NCBI RefSeq assembly: GCF_014647115.1
Contig: NZ_BMOO01000003.1
Coordinates: forward strand, 310,001 to 374,000
Direction: 5' to 3'
Length of the DNA: 64,000 bases
DNA from: Halarchaeum rubridurum
GTDB taxonomy: Archaea; Halobacteriota; Halobacteria; Halobacteriales; Halobacteriaceae
The position numbers and the translations under genes were made by a program. The notes below the pieces were generated by a model. It was not told where the DNA came from and searched no databases. It worked only from the letters and a program-made list of their open reading frames with translations. Within the stretch, counting starts at the first letter, position 1. Each line of letters opens with the position of its first letter. This document shows positions 33,223 to 42,850 of the stretch, in pieces.

Positions 33223-34215
33223 CTACCACCATCGCTTGAACGAATCATAGGATTCGCCGGTTAACAAGTGCTTTTTGAGCTTGTATGCCTCCAAGCGAAG
33301 CAGATACTGATAGCTCACCTTCCGGTTCAGCGTCGGGTGCTCGACTGTTCGCTCGAGTGTCTCTTCAAACTCCTTCAGAAACGTCGTTCGTCCTTCCTCG
33401 TTAAGTAGACAGGAGCCAACCTCGTCTCGGAAATCGTCCCGGTTGATCTGCTTACGGTTGACCAGTCTGAACAGCAGCCGATCCGTTAACACTGGTTTGA
33501 ACAGGTCGGCGATATCCAGCGAAAGGGAGTAGCGCCGTTCTCCCGGCTCGTGGAGATAGCTGATGGTCGGGTCAAGTGCGGTAGCACGGATTGCGGAGAC
33601 ACAGTTTGCGTACACCATACTGTTCCCGAACGAAATGAGCGCGTTCACCGGATTCGGTGGTGGGTTGTACTCTCGGCCGTCGAACGCGAACGAGTCGGGA
33701 AGAACCGCCTTGAACGTCTGGTAGTACGCTCTCCGGGCCGTTGCTTCCACACCCATGAGCTCGGAGATATCGCCAGCGTCATCGATACGCGCAGCCGCGT
33801 TGTCCAATTCGTCGATTACGCCCTCAAGCTCGTACTCCCGACTGTTGTAGTACGTGACGTTCGTCCGCATGTTGTGGATACTCCCACGGACGAACGAGGC
33901 AGCGAGAGACTGCCGTTGCTCGGGATCGTCGTACGCCCGGACCTGCTTGACGACAGTTCGACCGCTCGTCTGGCCGCGTTCGGGCATCAGTGACCCTGCA
34001 TAGCGATCGTTCCATCCGAAGACATGGACAGCAACGCCGTGGTCGTTGAGAAACGACATCAGCCGCGTGTTGTAGTCGATCTGTCCGTGCAGATAGATCG
34101 CCTCAGCGTGTTCGACGGGGATATGTTTTTTCTCGCCGTCATCGGTCTCTAGCCGAACTGTATCCTCGCTCCGTTCGATGCGGCCGTCCGAAAAGATGTG
34201 GTAGTTTTTGTCCAT
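33223..34215 (-). CDS. cas1: CRISPR integrase Cas1
   Basis: The protein has 330 residues from ATG 34215, two bases after the cas4 stop. The type I-B Cas1 pattern is clear: N-terminal beta domain (NYHIFSDGRIERSEDTVRLE), then a helical catalytic domain with E in VEATARRAYYQTFK, H in YLHEPGERRYSLSLD, and D in LDIADLFKPVLTDR, the three metal-binding positions of Cas1. It inserts new spacers at the leader-repeat junction. An open frame extends 11 codons upstream into cas4 but lacks conservation. Confidence 0.95.
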   Translation of the reverse strand: MDKNYHIFSDGRIERSEDTVRLETDDGEKKHIPVEHAEAIYLHGQIDYNTRLMSFLNDHGVAVHVFGWNDRYAGSLMPERGQTSGRTVVKQVRAYDDPEQRQSLAASFVRGSIHNMRTNVTYYNSREYELEGVIDELDNAAARIDDAGDISELMGVEATARRAYYQTFKAVLPDSFAFDGREYNPPPNPVNALISFGNSMVYANCVSAIRATALDPTISYLHEPGERRYSLSLDIADLFKPVLTDRLLFRLVNRKQINRDDFRDEVGSCLLNEEGRTTFLKEFEETLERTVEHPTLNRKVSYQYLLRLEAYKLKKHLLTGESYDSFKRWW

Positions 34216-34217
34216 GG

Positions 34218-34763
34218 TCAGACCCAACAGAAGTCGTGATAGGCACACGACTCGCAGTACGGTTTCTCAGTGGCTTCCGGCGGGCTGTCCGCGGTCACGA
34301 CCGCGTGAATCCCTCGTATTGCCGACTCAACTTTGTCGCATCGGTCGTCGTCGAGGGAAACGTCCTCACGTCGACGCTCAGTCGGGTGTGCCAACACGCC
34401 CTCACGTTCGACGCCTAATACCCGGTCGAGGTACCAGAGGTAGTACGAGAGCTGCATTCGTGCTGGCTCTGTCAACGTCGATGAGGGTTTTACCTCCACC
34501 ACCCGACCGTCTTCAAGTAGGTCGAGAGCGATCATCCCGAGTCGAAGGTTCTCTTGTGAACGTTCGCCGTAGGAGGACTCATCGACGCGGGTCCCTCGGG
34601 CAACGCTTGCGTTCTCCCGGTCGATTTCGACGTTCCGGCTCTCGAACCAGAGCTCGCGTTCACAGACATAGTAGTACTGCACCATCACGCCAGTGACGCG
34701 AAACGGGTTGTCGACAGCGTCGCCTTGTGCCGTGGCCACCAGCCGAGAGACGGGATCGCTCAC
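34218..34763 (-). CDS. cas4: CRISPR-associated Cas4 nuclease
   Basis: The 181-residue protein is a RecB-like PD-(D/E)XK nuclease with an iron-sulphur cluster. First cysteine is in GVMVQYYYVCERELWF, the active-site strand is VVEVKPS (E-x-K), and the C-terminal cysteines are in KPYCESCAYHDFCWV. Cas4 trims prespacers and helps select the PAM during adaptation. Its start overlaps the cas3 stop by 4 bp and it is followed immediately by cas1, the normal I-B order. Confidence 0.93.
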   Translation of the reverse strand: MSDPVSRLVATAQGDAVDNPFRVTGVMVQYYYVCERELWFESRNVEIDRENASVARGTRVDESSYGERSQENLRLGMIALDLLEDGRVVEVKPSSTLTEPARMQLSYYLWYLDRVLGVEREGVLAHPTERRREDVSLDDDRCDKVESAIRGIHAVVTADSPPEATEKPYCESCAYHDFCWV

Positions 34764-37447
34764 AGTAGACGTGCCTCCACGCTCGTGTCAGGGATGACGA
34801 CGCCATCGGTGGCGTCGAAGTAGCCGTCATGCCGTCCCGGGCGCCCGTCGAGCACCAGCCGGTCGGTGTCGGGGAACAGCGGCTCGCATGCAGCGAGCTT
34901 CTCCATCGTGTCGTCGTCGCCGGGGTAGACGGGAACGGAGACCTGCCAGTCCGCGGTCGACTCGACGAGGTCGTCCAGGTCGTCCCACCGGTACTCGCTG
35001 AACGCTCGCCGGATCTCTTCGACGGTCTCGCGCTCATCGGCCGTTCTCGTCACGATCACGTCGACGGCGGGCCGCTCGTCGATAAGTGAGAGTCGCCCGA
35101 GCTGTTCAGCTTCTGCCCGCTCAAGGTACTCCACGTACTCGTCGGCACCGACGTCACGCCCATCGAGCAGGTCGAAGTAGTGTTCGACGGCGCCTCGAGT
35201 AACGTCTGGCTCGGGCATCGGGCCACCGTCGTAGACCGTTGCCAGCGCTTGGCCAGTCAATTTGGTGAGGCTTTCTCCTCGACCGTAGACCGCGCTTGCA
35301 GGCGTGGTCTCACGGTTCGGCGGCGGTGCGAGCTGCCAGATCGTCACGCGCCCACGGTTGCGGTCGTATGACCGGTTACACCGACCCGCAGCCTGCACGA
35401 GACTGTCCATCGGCGCGAAATCACGGATGACCTCGTCGAAGCTCACATCGACGCCCGCCTCGACCAGCTGGGTGGAGACGAACAACACTGGTTCACCCGC
35501 CTCGGTGAGGTCGGACGCCACGTCGATGAGGTGGCGTCGGTCACACGGCCGGTGGCGTGTCGTGAGGTGGACCAACAGCGGTTGTCCCGAGCGTCGTCGA
35601 CGGGTCGCCTCGGTACGTGTTCGCTCGGCCGGTATCGATTCAGTCGATTCATCCGCGACGTCAAGCAGTTCGTCGTACACCTCATTGACGTCCACTGGTG
35701 TTGCTCGGTCGGCAACTGACTTGGCGAGCTCACGCGCGCTGTCGATCGTGTTGCAGATCGCCAACACCGAATCGCCGTCCTCGGCCCGGGTCGCGACCAG
35801 GTCGCCGGCTCGGTCGTAGGAGAGTGCTGCTGACTCCGCGCCGTCGTCGATCGTGTCGCTCTCTTCACTGTCCTGCCCGGGAAGGATTGCGGTCGCGGAC
35901 GGGTGAAGCACGAAGTCGAGCCGGTCCAGCTCGTCGTAGTACGGGTCAGGATCCGCGACAAGGGAGAACGGCTCTCTGTCGCCCGCAGACAGGAGTTCGG
36001 GCTGGGTGGCTGTCATGGCGATTACCGACGCACCGTACTCTTCGGTCAACAGCTTGACCAGCCGGTCCACAAGTGGCCACCACTCAAGCGGCAGCGCCTG
36101 CGGTTCGTCGAGAACCACCACGCTCCCGTACAGCGAAGGGAGCTTCATCGAGCGGGCGTTTGTCGGCCCGGCCAGACTCTCGAACATCTGGACGAACGTC
36201 GTCACGACCATCCCCGACCGCCAGCTCTCGCCGAGGAGGGCGGCGACGTTCTCGACGGCGTCGTCAGCGACTGATTCGGGCTCATCCGGCGGCGAGACGA
36301 GGGTATCCGCAAGGTGGTGGTCGACGGTGAGCTGTTCGCCTCTCTCACCGGCCCCGAACAGCTCACGGCTCTGTTCAGCCACCTGATCGATAATAGACGT
36401 GTACGGAAGTGCATAGACAAGGCGCCCCTCGTTCGGGTTTGACGCCATCTCACTCCCCTCGAGCACTGTTAGGGCGGCGTCCAGCCCCGTGAGTGTCTTC
36501 CCCATGCCTGTCGGGAGCGTCAGCGTCGCGACGTTCCGATCGTCATCGACGAACTCTTTGGCGCGAGCGTGAACCTCCTGTCGAGCGTCCTCGCGCCGCT
36601 CGTTCATCCGTTCCGTGGGCGGGTCCAGCTCTGCCTCAGCGTTCTCAGTCTGGAGTTCGTCGATGTACGCGTCGATTTCTAGCCGCCCAGGGGTCGGCGA
36701 CCGGTAGGCCTCCCGGCCGATTTCGATTCCGGTCGATAGGTGCGTCGCGCTCGCCTTGTCGGCGAAGACGAGCGCACTCCAGACCTGTAGTACTGACTCG
36801 TAAAAGCCGGGAGGAAGTTTCTCCGGTGCGGGGCGAAGTCGCCGGCCGCTACAGACGGCTTCCGCGACCCACGAGAGCTCGATAGCCGCATCGGAATCGG
36901 CGAGCCGTTCGTGGAACGTTTCCCAGTCTCCAGCACCACCCGTCGCTCGGTCCACGAGTTCCTCGGCGAGTTCAGGAACCGTCTCGTCGATGTGTGCTGC
37001 CTGTTCGAGCGCGTCGGACCGGTAGAGTGTCTGGATCCGTCCGGACTGCTCGACGCTCGCTCGGTGTACGTAGTCGGCGGTATCGGGGAGGCGTCCGTGG
37101 TGTCTCGCGACGGCCAGAAAGCCGACGAGCTGATCGGCGCCGTCGAACCCGCGTGCCTCCAACGCGTAGTGGGCGAGTAGCGCCGATATCGGGGCGTGGT
37201 GTTTCGGTCCAGCTGGCTGTGCGTCGTCCGAGAGGAGATGCTCGCGGAACCACGCGGTCAGCTTTCCGAAATCGTGGACTCGTGTCACCACCTCCGCCAA
37301 CTCGGAGAGCGAGTTCCCCTCCGGCGTCTCGGCGTCGTCGGGGACGAGCCATCCGACCCGCTCGCGGACGTCGTCGAGATGTTCTTCGAGTGGGATCCGT
37401 TCCCCGTCCGGTCCGATATGTGACGGTCGGACGGTGAAATCGACCAT
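34760..37447 (-). CDS. cas3: CRISPR effector nuclease-helicase Cas3 (HD plus SF2 helicase)
   Basis: An 895-residue protein with both Cas3 domains. The HD nuclease has H58-D59 (TRVHDFGKLT), KHHAP (82-86) and ARHHG (114-118). The superfamily 2 helicase has Walker A LPTGMGKT (311-318), the DEAD-box equivalent DEPQ (447-450), MTATQP, and a C-terminal helicase half with STQLVEAGVDVSFD and QAAGRCNR. Cas3 is recruited by Cascade to unwind and shred target DNA. All key residues are present. Starts 19 bp after the cas5 stop and overlaps cas4 by 4 bp. Confidence 0.97.
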   Translation of the reverse strand: MVDFTVRPSHIGPDGERIPLEEHLDDVRERVGWLVPDDAETPEGNSLSELAEVVTRVHDFGKLTAWFREHLLSDDAQPAGPKHHAPISALLAHYALEARGFDGADQLVGFLAVARHHGRLPDTADYVHRASVEQSGRIQTLYRSDALEQAAHIDETVPELAEELVDRATGGAGDWETFHERLADSDAAIELSWVAEAVCSGRRLRPAPEKLPPGFYESVLQVWSALVFADKASATHLSTGIEIGREAYRSPTPGRLEIDAYIDELQTENAEAELDPPTERMNERREDARQEVHARAKEFVDDDRNVATLTLPTGMGKTLTGLDAALTVLEGSEMASNPNEGRLVYALPYTSIIDQVAEQSRELFGAGERGEQLTVDHHLADTLVSPPDEPESVADDAVENVAALLGESWRSGMVVTTFVQMFESLAGPTNARSMKLPSLYGSVVVLDEPQALPLEWWPLVDRLVKLLTEEYGASVIAMTATQPELLSAGDREPFSLVADPDPYYDELDRLDFVLHPSATAILPGQDSEESDTIDDGAESAALSYDRAGDLVATRAEDGDSVLAICNTIDSARELAKSVADRATPVDVNEVYDELLDVADESTESIPAERTRTEATRRRRSGQPLLVHLTTRHRPCDRRHLIDVASDLTEAGEPVLFVSTQLVEAGVDVSFDEVIRDFAPMDSLVQAAGRCNRSYDRNRGRVTIWQLAPPPNRETTPASAVYGRGESLTKLTGQALATVYDGGPMPEPDVTRGAVEHYFDLLDGRDVGADEYVEYLERAEAEQLGRLSLIDERPAVDVIVTRTADERETVEEIRRAFSEYRWDDLDDLVESTADWQVSVPVYPGDDDTMEKLAACEPLFPDTDRLVLDGRPGRHDGYFDATDGVVIPDTSVEARLL

Positions 37448-37466
37448 GACTACGCCCCCTCGCGGC

Positions 37467-38261
37467 TCACGAGAACATCACCCGTCGACCGTCGACCTCG
37501 TGGGTCTGGACGTCCTGTACACGGAGTGATTCTGCTCCAGTTGCGTACGCAATCGACTGGAACGCCGTCGCCGTCCGACCACCTTCGTCGGCCGCCATGA
37601 ACGCCGGTGAGCGTTCGACTTTGACCGCCGTTTCAGGGGTGAGTTCGACACTATCGACGGCTTCGAGCACCGCCGAATCGACATCGGTAGTCTCGCGCTC
37701 GTGTGGCGTTACCTCGAACTCGCCGAGATACGTGACCTCTGCAAGATGCTCCGAGAGGCCGAGACTTGGCGGGTAGTAGGACGTCCCATCGCGGAGTCGG
37801 TCCTGCAGTCGGCCTCGGAGATCGTCGTTCGCGAGCTGAAGATCGACACGGTAGGCTGGTTCGACCAGCACCTCGTAGTTGTGTTGCTGGCGGAGCTCTG
37901 ACGGGTCCGGCATCGAGATTCGTGCATGTCCGCGGCTGGGCATCGTCGTCATGTGCTCTTTGGCCGTCGAGAGCGTGTTCATCGGCATATTTATCGTTCG
38001 GAGCTCGTCGATCGGCTCCACCGCGACAGCCGACACATCCGGGCCGAACGCCTCGTAGTAGCTGTCTCGTCCCAGGCCGAGAATCGCGGCGACGAGGCCG
38101 GCGACGGTCGTCCGGGGAATGATCCGATACGTCTGTTTGACGATGTTCCCCTCGACCCGTCGGAAGTGCCCCCACTCCCCACGGAGTTCGAACGAGAGAC
38201 ACGTCTCCGGGAGCCCGTCGCCCTCGTCGGTCCAGCTCTCAAGTGACTCTTCGGTCATCAC
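37467..38261 (-). CDS. cas5: Cascade subunit Cas5 (type I-B)
   Basis: The 264-residue protein has an N-terminal RRM-like half (CLSFELRGEWGHFRRVEGNI) leading into the conserved helix PRTTVAGLVAAILGLGRD of I-B Cas5. It caps the 5' handle of the crRNA at the foot of Cascade. ATG 38261 overlaps the cas7 stop by 4 bp. A second Met follows directly, so the start is uncertain by one residue. Confidence 0.92.
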   Translation of the reverse strand: MMTEESLESWTDEGDGLPETCLSFELRGEWGHFRRVEGNIVKQTYRIIPRTTVAGLVAAILGLGRDSYYEAFGPDVSAVAVEPIDELRTINMPMNTLSTAKEHMTTMPSRGHARISMPDPSELRQQHNYEVLVEPAYRVDLQLANDDLRGRLQDRLRDGTSYYPPSLGLSEHLAEVTYLGEFEVTPHERETTDVDSAVLEAVDSVELTPETAVKVERSPAFMAADEGGRTATAFQSIAYATGAESLRVQDVQTHEVDGRRVMFS

Positions 38262-39376
38262 TCGGGCATCGTCGCGGCAGCCTCATCGTAGACGTCGACG
38301 ACCTCGACCGCGTCGCCGACAGCCTCGCGGAGCGCGTCGTAGAAGCCGTGTTCGTTGGGCTCATCGCCCGCAGTGTAGACCTCATCGCCGACAGTCACGT
38401 CGAGCACGTCGCTGGCGACGACACGCACACGGGCGATACGGTCGGCGTGGCGGCCCAGTCGGGAGACGAGCTCAGTCCCATCGAGCGTGAACTCTCGGAC
38501 GTTTCGGAGTTCGTCCACGGGGGCCGAGTGCTCTTCGTCGATGTCGAGGTCACGGGTGAGCCCACCGAGGTGGAAGCTCTCGTCCTCGTACTCCACACGG
38601 AGGTAGAGTCGTGGCTCTTGGCCGACCTTGCTCCGGCTGATGGTCTGATTCTTGATCGCGCGCCACGGGAGGGTGTCGAGACGCTCGACGTCCGCCTCAG
38701 AGAGTTTCGTGTCGGCGGCACCATTCTCGTCGACCAATCCGTGAAACGCGATAAAGCCGTACTGAATACGGTGGTCGTCAAGGTCGAACCCACCCTGATC
38801 TTTCCCCTCACCGGTCGCGATAACGCTCGTGAGACTGTTGTACTCCTCGTTCTCGGTTACAGGGTGAAGCGTCTTCGCGGGCGAGAACTGGACCGGCCCG
38901 GTAAAGTGGTCCGGAAGGTAGTCCTCGAACCCCTCGTAATTTCTCTTCATATCGACGCTCATCGTCGCACCGAAGTAGCGCACGTCGGCACTGGCGTCAA
39001 GGAATGTGCCGAATACTTCCTCGCGGAGTTCGGCTGCCTCGTCGTCGTCCAGATTGTCGAGATCCCAGTCGTCGGGATCCAGTTCGCGCATCCGGTCGGC
39101 AAGCAGGTCTTCACGCGAGGACTGCTTGCCCGCCTCGTTTTTGACGTTCCGCACGTAGACGCCGTGGCCGTCGTCGTCTAGCTGGTCGCGGAGGTAGCGC
39201 TTTAGCCGGACGTCGGTCACGATCGCCTGCTGGGTCTCGGGATCGATTCGCGGCCGGTTCGCCCCGCTCAGGGGGTTCCCGTTCGGGTTGGCGTCGACGG
39301 CGTCGTAGCAGAAGACGATCTCGGATCGGTTCGTTACCGGGTCGTAGCTGTCGTCAGCGTATGTGTCGTCGGTCAT
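38258..39376 (-). CDS. cas7: Cascade backbone subunit Cas7 (Csh2, type I-B)
   Basis: The 372-residue protein has the typical I-B Cas7 opening: FCYDAVDANPNGNPLSGANR, then RIDPETQQAIVTDVRLKRYL. An RRM core follows (FGATMSVDMKRNYEG, TGPVQFSPAKTLHPV). Several copies polymerise along the spacer part of the crRNA. Overlaps cas8b and cas5 by 4 bp each, so expression of the Cascade genes is coupled. Confidence 0.95.
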   Translation of the reverse strand: MTDDTYADDSYDPVTNRSEIVFCYDAVDANPNGNPLSGANRPRIDPETQQAIVTDVRLKRYLRDQLDDDGHGVYVRNVKNEAGKQSSREDLLADRMRELDPDDWDLDNLDDDEAAELREEVFGTFLDASADVRYFGATMSVDMKRNYEGFEDYLPDHFTGPVQFSPAKTLHPVTENEEYNSLTSVIATGEGKDQGGFDLDDHRIQYGFIAFHGLVDENGAADTKLSEADVERLDTLPWRAIKNQTISRSKVGQEPRLYLRVEYEDESFHLGGLTRDLDIDEEHSAPVDELRNVREFTLDGTELVSRLGRHADRIARVRVVASDVLDVTVGDEVYTAGDEPNEHGFYDALREAVGDAVEVVDVYDEAAATMPE

Positions 39377-41523
39377 GCTTCTTCCTCCTCGGCTGCGGGC
39401 TGGCCATCGGCCTGTTCGTCGTCGCTGCTCGCCCAGTTGTTCATCCCGTAGGCAACCCCGAGCGAGTAGTAGAATCGAAGGTCCGTCGTGTCGAGTTCCC
39501 AGTCGCCGTCGATATCGATCTGGGGGAGCGTCGTCACCAGCCGATCGACAACCTCGCTGTACATCGTCCCCGCCATATTGTTCTCCCGGGAGTAGACGAT
39601 GTTCTTGTCGAGCACGTCGCTGGCAAGGCGCTTCAGCTTCGACTCTGTGACAGCCTTGATCGGGTACTGGTCGATTAGGGTCGTCGAGCGGCCCTCACTG
39701 ACTTGCTGGTAGCCGGTTACTTGACCAACCAGTGCGCCGAGGAGGAAACTGCCACGTCGTTCCGGCTGGTCCTCCGCGAGCGCCGGCGTCTGTTCAAGGA
39801 ACTGTTCGAGCTTCATCTCCCGAGCCGCGGCGACGTTCCCGCCGTCAGCCCGGGCTGGTGTATCCTGTTGCATATCGTCTGTATGGTTGTGTGTCAACTG
39901 CCGCGGCTCTGCGACCGGCTCGTACGCGTCGCGTCCGGTGAGAAGCCCCGCTTCGGCGAGCGCACAGAGCTGTGCGTACTGTGCGGAGACACGGAAGCTC
40001 GGGAACTCCTCGCCCTCGTCCTCGAGCAGGCGTTCCACGTACTCTGTGAGCACCGTCTCGACATCGAGCGGTTCACCCGAGAGCACAGCCACGAGCGCAC
40101 GGATCCGGTAGTCGTCGGCGCTGGCGTCGTCGTCATCGGCCGGCGCGAACGTCTGTTCGAAGTACCAGCCGGTTGCGAGGATGCTCAGCAATGCCGACTC
40201 CTCCGGAACGAAGATGTCCCAGTTGTCCGGTGTCGGGAACGCGGCTCGAAGCCCCGGATTGGGGTAGTCGGCGTCACCTTCCGCGTCGTACAGCCACGAC
40301 TGGAGCACTCGCTGGTGGGCTCTAGTGAGCTCGACGGGCGAGAATAGCGTCCCGTCCATGCTGTCGCCGAACACGTCGAAGCGCTTCGTCTGGTGTTCCA
40401 TCACTGCGGCGACGTAGAACCGGAAACGGTCTCCCATTTCCTGCAGTCGCGGGATGTCCTGATAGCTTCGATAGGCGCTCTCCAGCGGACTCATCTCTCC
40501 GGCGTGTACCAGGTCGTAGAGGAGTCCGTAGAGGTCCCTCGCGTCTGCCGGACCGAGCCGCCCGAAGAAGTACGGGAGGTAGTAAACGTTCGCTCCCATC
40601 GTGTAGTAGTCGCAGGCGTCGACGAACGTACTCGCGTTCATCAGCGTCACTGCAACGTCTTCCGAGACTGGGTGTGTCCGCCACGCCTCGTCTGGATCGA
40701 ACCCGGGGAACTTCTCGAGCTGCTTGCCGAGGAAGTAGTTCAGCGGATCCTCCGCTGTCCCGACAGTCGGGCCTCGATTGCCGGTCACGAGATCGGTTGC
40801 CTCGCCGATGGAGTCCGTGGCCTCTCCCTTCGAGACGAGCTTCGATCGCTTGCGCGCTCGCATTGCTTCGTTGAACACGGTACTCGCCTCACCCGGGAGG
40901 AGATACTCGCCGTCAGGCTCGGATTTGACTGCGACGGTCGTGAGCGCCGTCGTCTTGCCGTCGAGCTGTTCGTCGACGGCTGTCTCGATGCGTTCTCTAA
41001 GTCTCTCACTCTCGCCGAGCTCGGCGAGCGCGTCGACGATCCATCCGTCTTCGTGATCAGCGGCAGCCTCTTGGATCACGTCGTCGGCCGCCCACGCGGT
41101 GAGCCGTTCGTGGAGGTACTCAGCGACCTTTTCGGGCTCTTTGTTCTTGCCCGTTCGGTGGGTGACACTGTGGTCGAACCCTTTTGCGGCGTTATACCAT
41201 GAGTGGGCGACTGCCTCGACTTTTTCTTCACCGTAGCTCTCGACACCAATCGGTTGGTCGGGGTCGAGGCGGGGCTTGTCCCCACTCAGATCGACGCGGA
41301 GATAGAGTAGGCTCTCGGGCTCGTCGAACAGGTCGGTCGATTTCTCCGGCGTCAGGTAGGCTGCGTACTCGCCACCTCCAGCGGTTGCGAGCGTGTATAG
41401 ACGCCCGTAGACGTACTGGAGATCGCGGAGCGAGGTGATCGGTCGATCAGGCAGCTCGCCCGCTAGCTTCTCGTCGTCGCTGTAACGCTTCTCGAACGTC
41501 GACGGCTCGGGGAGCAGACTCAT
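39373..41523 (-). CDS. cas8b: Cascade large subunit Cas8b (Csh1)
   Basis: This 716-residue protein is assigned from position (between cas6 and cas7), length and haloarchaeal Csh1 features such as MSLLPEPSTFEKRYSDDEKL, DVFGDSMDGTLFSPVELTRA and the helical C-terminus (NMAGTMYSEVVDRLVTTLPQ, LRFYYSLGVAYGMNNW). Cas8b recognises the PAM and holds the non-target strand. Cas8b is poorly conserved in sequence, so no single motif proves it; gene order is strong support. Overlaps both neighbours by 4 bp. Confidence 0.9.
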   Translation of the reverse strand: MSLLPEPSTFEKRYSDDEKLAGELPDRPITSLRDLQYVYGRLYTLATAGGGEYAAYLTPEKSTDLFDEPESLLYLRVDLSGDKPRLDPDQPIGVESYGEEKVEAVAHSWYNAAKGFDHSVTHRTGKNKEPEKVAEYLHERLTAWAADDVIQEAAADHEDGWIVDALAELGESERLRERIETAVDEQLDGKTTALTTVAVKSEPDGEYLLPGEASTVFNEAMRARKRSKLVSKGEATDSIGEATDLVTGNRGPTVGTAEDPLNYFLGKQLEKFPGFDPDEAWRTHPVSEDVAVTLMNASTFVDACDYYTMGANVYYLPYFFGRLGPADARDLYGLLYDLVHAGEMSPLESAYRSYQDIPRLQEMGDRFRFYVAAVMEHQTKRFDVFGDSMDGTLFSPVELTRAHQRVLQSWLYDAEGDADYPNPGLRAAFPTPDNWDIFVPEESALLSILATGWYFEQTFAPADDDDASADDYRIRALVAVLSGEPLDVETVLTEYVERLLEDEGEEFPSFRVSAQYAQLCALAEAGLLTGRDAYEPVAEPRQLTHNHTDDMQQDTPARADGGNVAAAREMKLEQFLEQTPALAEDQPERRGSFLLGALVGQVTGYQQVSEGRSTTLIDQYPIKAVTESKLKRLASDVLDKNIVYSRENNMAGTMYSEVVDRLVTTLPQIDIDGDWELDTTDLRFYYSLGVAYGMNNWASSDDEQADGQPAAEEEEA

Positions 41524-42326
41524 CCGTGGACCTCCGTTGCGGGTTCGCCGTACGGGTCGCGTTTCTCGACCAGATTACAGAAGCCCAGCCCTAGCGCGTT
41601 TCGTTCCCCAAGCCCGCAGTCCAGTGCGAGGTTGAGGTGGCGTCGATGGTCGTCGTCTCTGACGGTGTAGTTGAACTGCCACTTCGAGAGCACGAAGGTT
41701 AGCTCCTGGTCTACGGTTACCTGAAGCGGGACAGCGAACGTCTTCAGTAGCTCGTAACCCTCGAAGAGGTCGCCCTCAGTGTCGCTTGGGTCCGGAAGGT
41801 ATTCTGGGCTGAACAGATCGTGTTTCTGGTCGAGATTCGCTTCGAGCTGCTCTCGCAGTGGCTCGATTGTATGTTCTGGCTGCCAATACACCGCCTCTTC
41901 GCCGGGGTTCTCAATCCCATAGTCGTCACAACGCCATGGCGGGATTCGTACGAGGAGTCCAGTACCAGTCTCAATCGTCCCGCTGCTCCCTGGTTCACCG
42001 ACATCCGGTGACAGTGACGTGAGATCGTCAATGTGGAACGGCATCTGGCCGATATTGAGCTCGCGATTGGCAGTCAGGTTTTCCGCAACATCGGCCAGTA
42101 GTTGCTCTTGGGGGGCCGAAATCAGCAGAGTTCGCTCGTCTCCTTCCTGCATATCTCCCGGCGGGAAGGGGTTACTGTAATTGAATCCGGGTGGGCGGTT
42201 TTCGTCATGGTACTGTTCGTACTCCGTGTCCTGCAACGCTCGCCAGATCCGACCTCGGAGCTTGTGGTGATACGTGTTGTCGTATGCGGCATCAGCGCGC
42301 GCGTGTAGCCGTGCTAGTAGTCTCAC
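41520..42326 (-). CDS. cas6: crRNA-processing endonuclease Cas6
   Basis: The 268-residue protein shows the Cas6 hallmark, a glycine-rich loop near the C-terminus (LDCGLGERNALGLGFCNLV), and an N-terminal RRM-like fold with a possible catalytic histidine in AYDNTYHHKLRGRIW. Cas6 cuts the pre-crRNA inside each repeat, leaving the 8-nt 5' handle typical of I-B. First gene of the operon. The start is GTG 42326, with TATA-like sequence (about 42338-42347, minus strand) close upstream. Confidence 0.9.
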   Translation of the reverse strand: MRLLARLHARADAAYDNTYHHKLRGRIWRALQDTEYEQYHDENRPPGFNYSNPFPPGDMQEGDERTLLISAPQEQLLADVAENLTANRELNIGQMPFHIDDLTSLSPDVGEPGSSGTIETGTGLLVRIPPWRCDDYGIENPGEEAVYWQPEHTIEPLREQLEANLDQKHDLFSPEYLPDPSDTEGDLFEGYELLKTFAVPLQVTVDQELTFVLSKWQFNYTVRDDDHRRHLNLALDCGLGERNALGLGFCNLVEKRDPYGEPATEVHG

Positions 42327-42850
42327 AGTGTTATGTTGATTTAGGTACTGATCCTATGGTAGTTATTCTTTTCCCCTGATGAGAAGTAAATACCAGCACC
42401 CACCTCACCAAAGCTCATATGAAACTTGTGACAGAATTGACACTATACTGATAGCTTCAACCGCAGTTGAATTCATCTGATACGGGTTGGATGTATAGCC
42501 TCAAACACCATACTTCCTGGACATTTACACACCTATCGCAGTTGTTTTCGTGCAGTAATTGCATGTATAGGGTCTGGAGTAGGTATCGGGAATAGCTACC
42601 CCTCCGAGGCAATCATTATATTTTGATTGTCTGGTTGAGTCCGTTTGAAAAGTGGGCAAGTCTGCGAGCAGCTGAACCAATTAACTCAACGACCAACTCG
42701 TTCCCAAACTGGCTTAACTAGACAGTTCCGGCCACGCAGATGTGTACTACTAGAAACAGTTATCTACGCCTGCCTTCCTGTAAGAACGGTTGTAGATGCC
42801 CGTAATCGGCGGACGGCGGTGCCGTTCGTCGCAGCCGGGTAGTGCTACGA
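42327..42850. other. AT-rich divergent promoter region between cas and conjugation operons
   Basis: About 520 bp without a gene and far more AT-rich than the flanks. Two operons start here in opposite directions: cas6 to the left and the pilin-like gene to the right. It contains a TTCAAC/GTTGAA inverted repeat (42456-42461 with 42466-42471) preceded by AGC, so nine bases match the left end of the CRISPR repeat. Confidence 0.55.

Noticed and set aside
42454-42471. Degenerate CRISPR repeat left of the conjugation operon
   Set aside because: Only the first nine bases resemble the repeat; the rest differs and the sequence is better described as a small palindrome.
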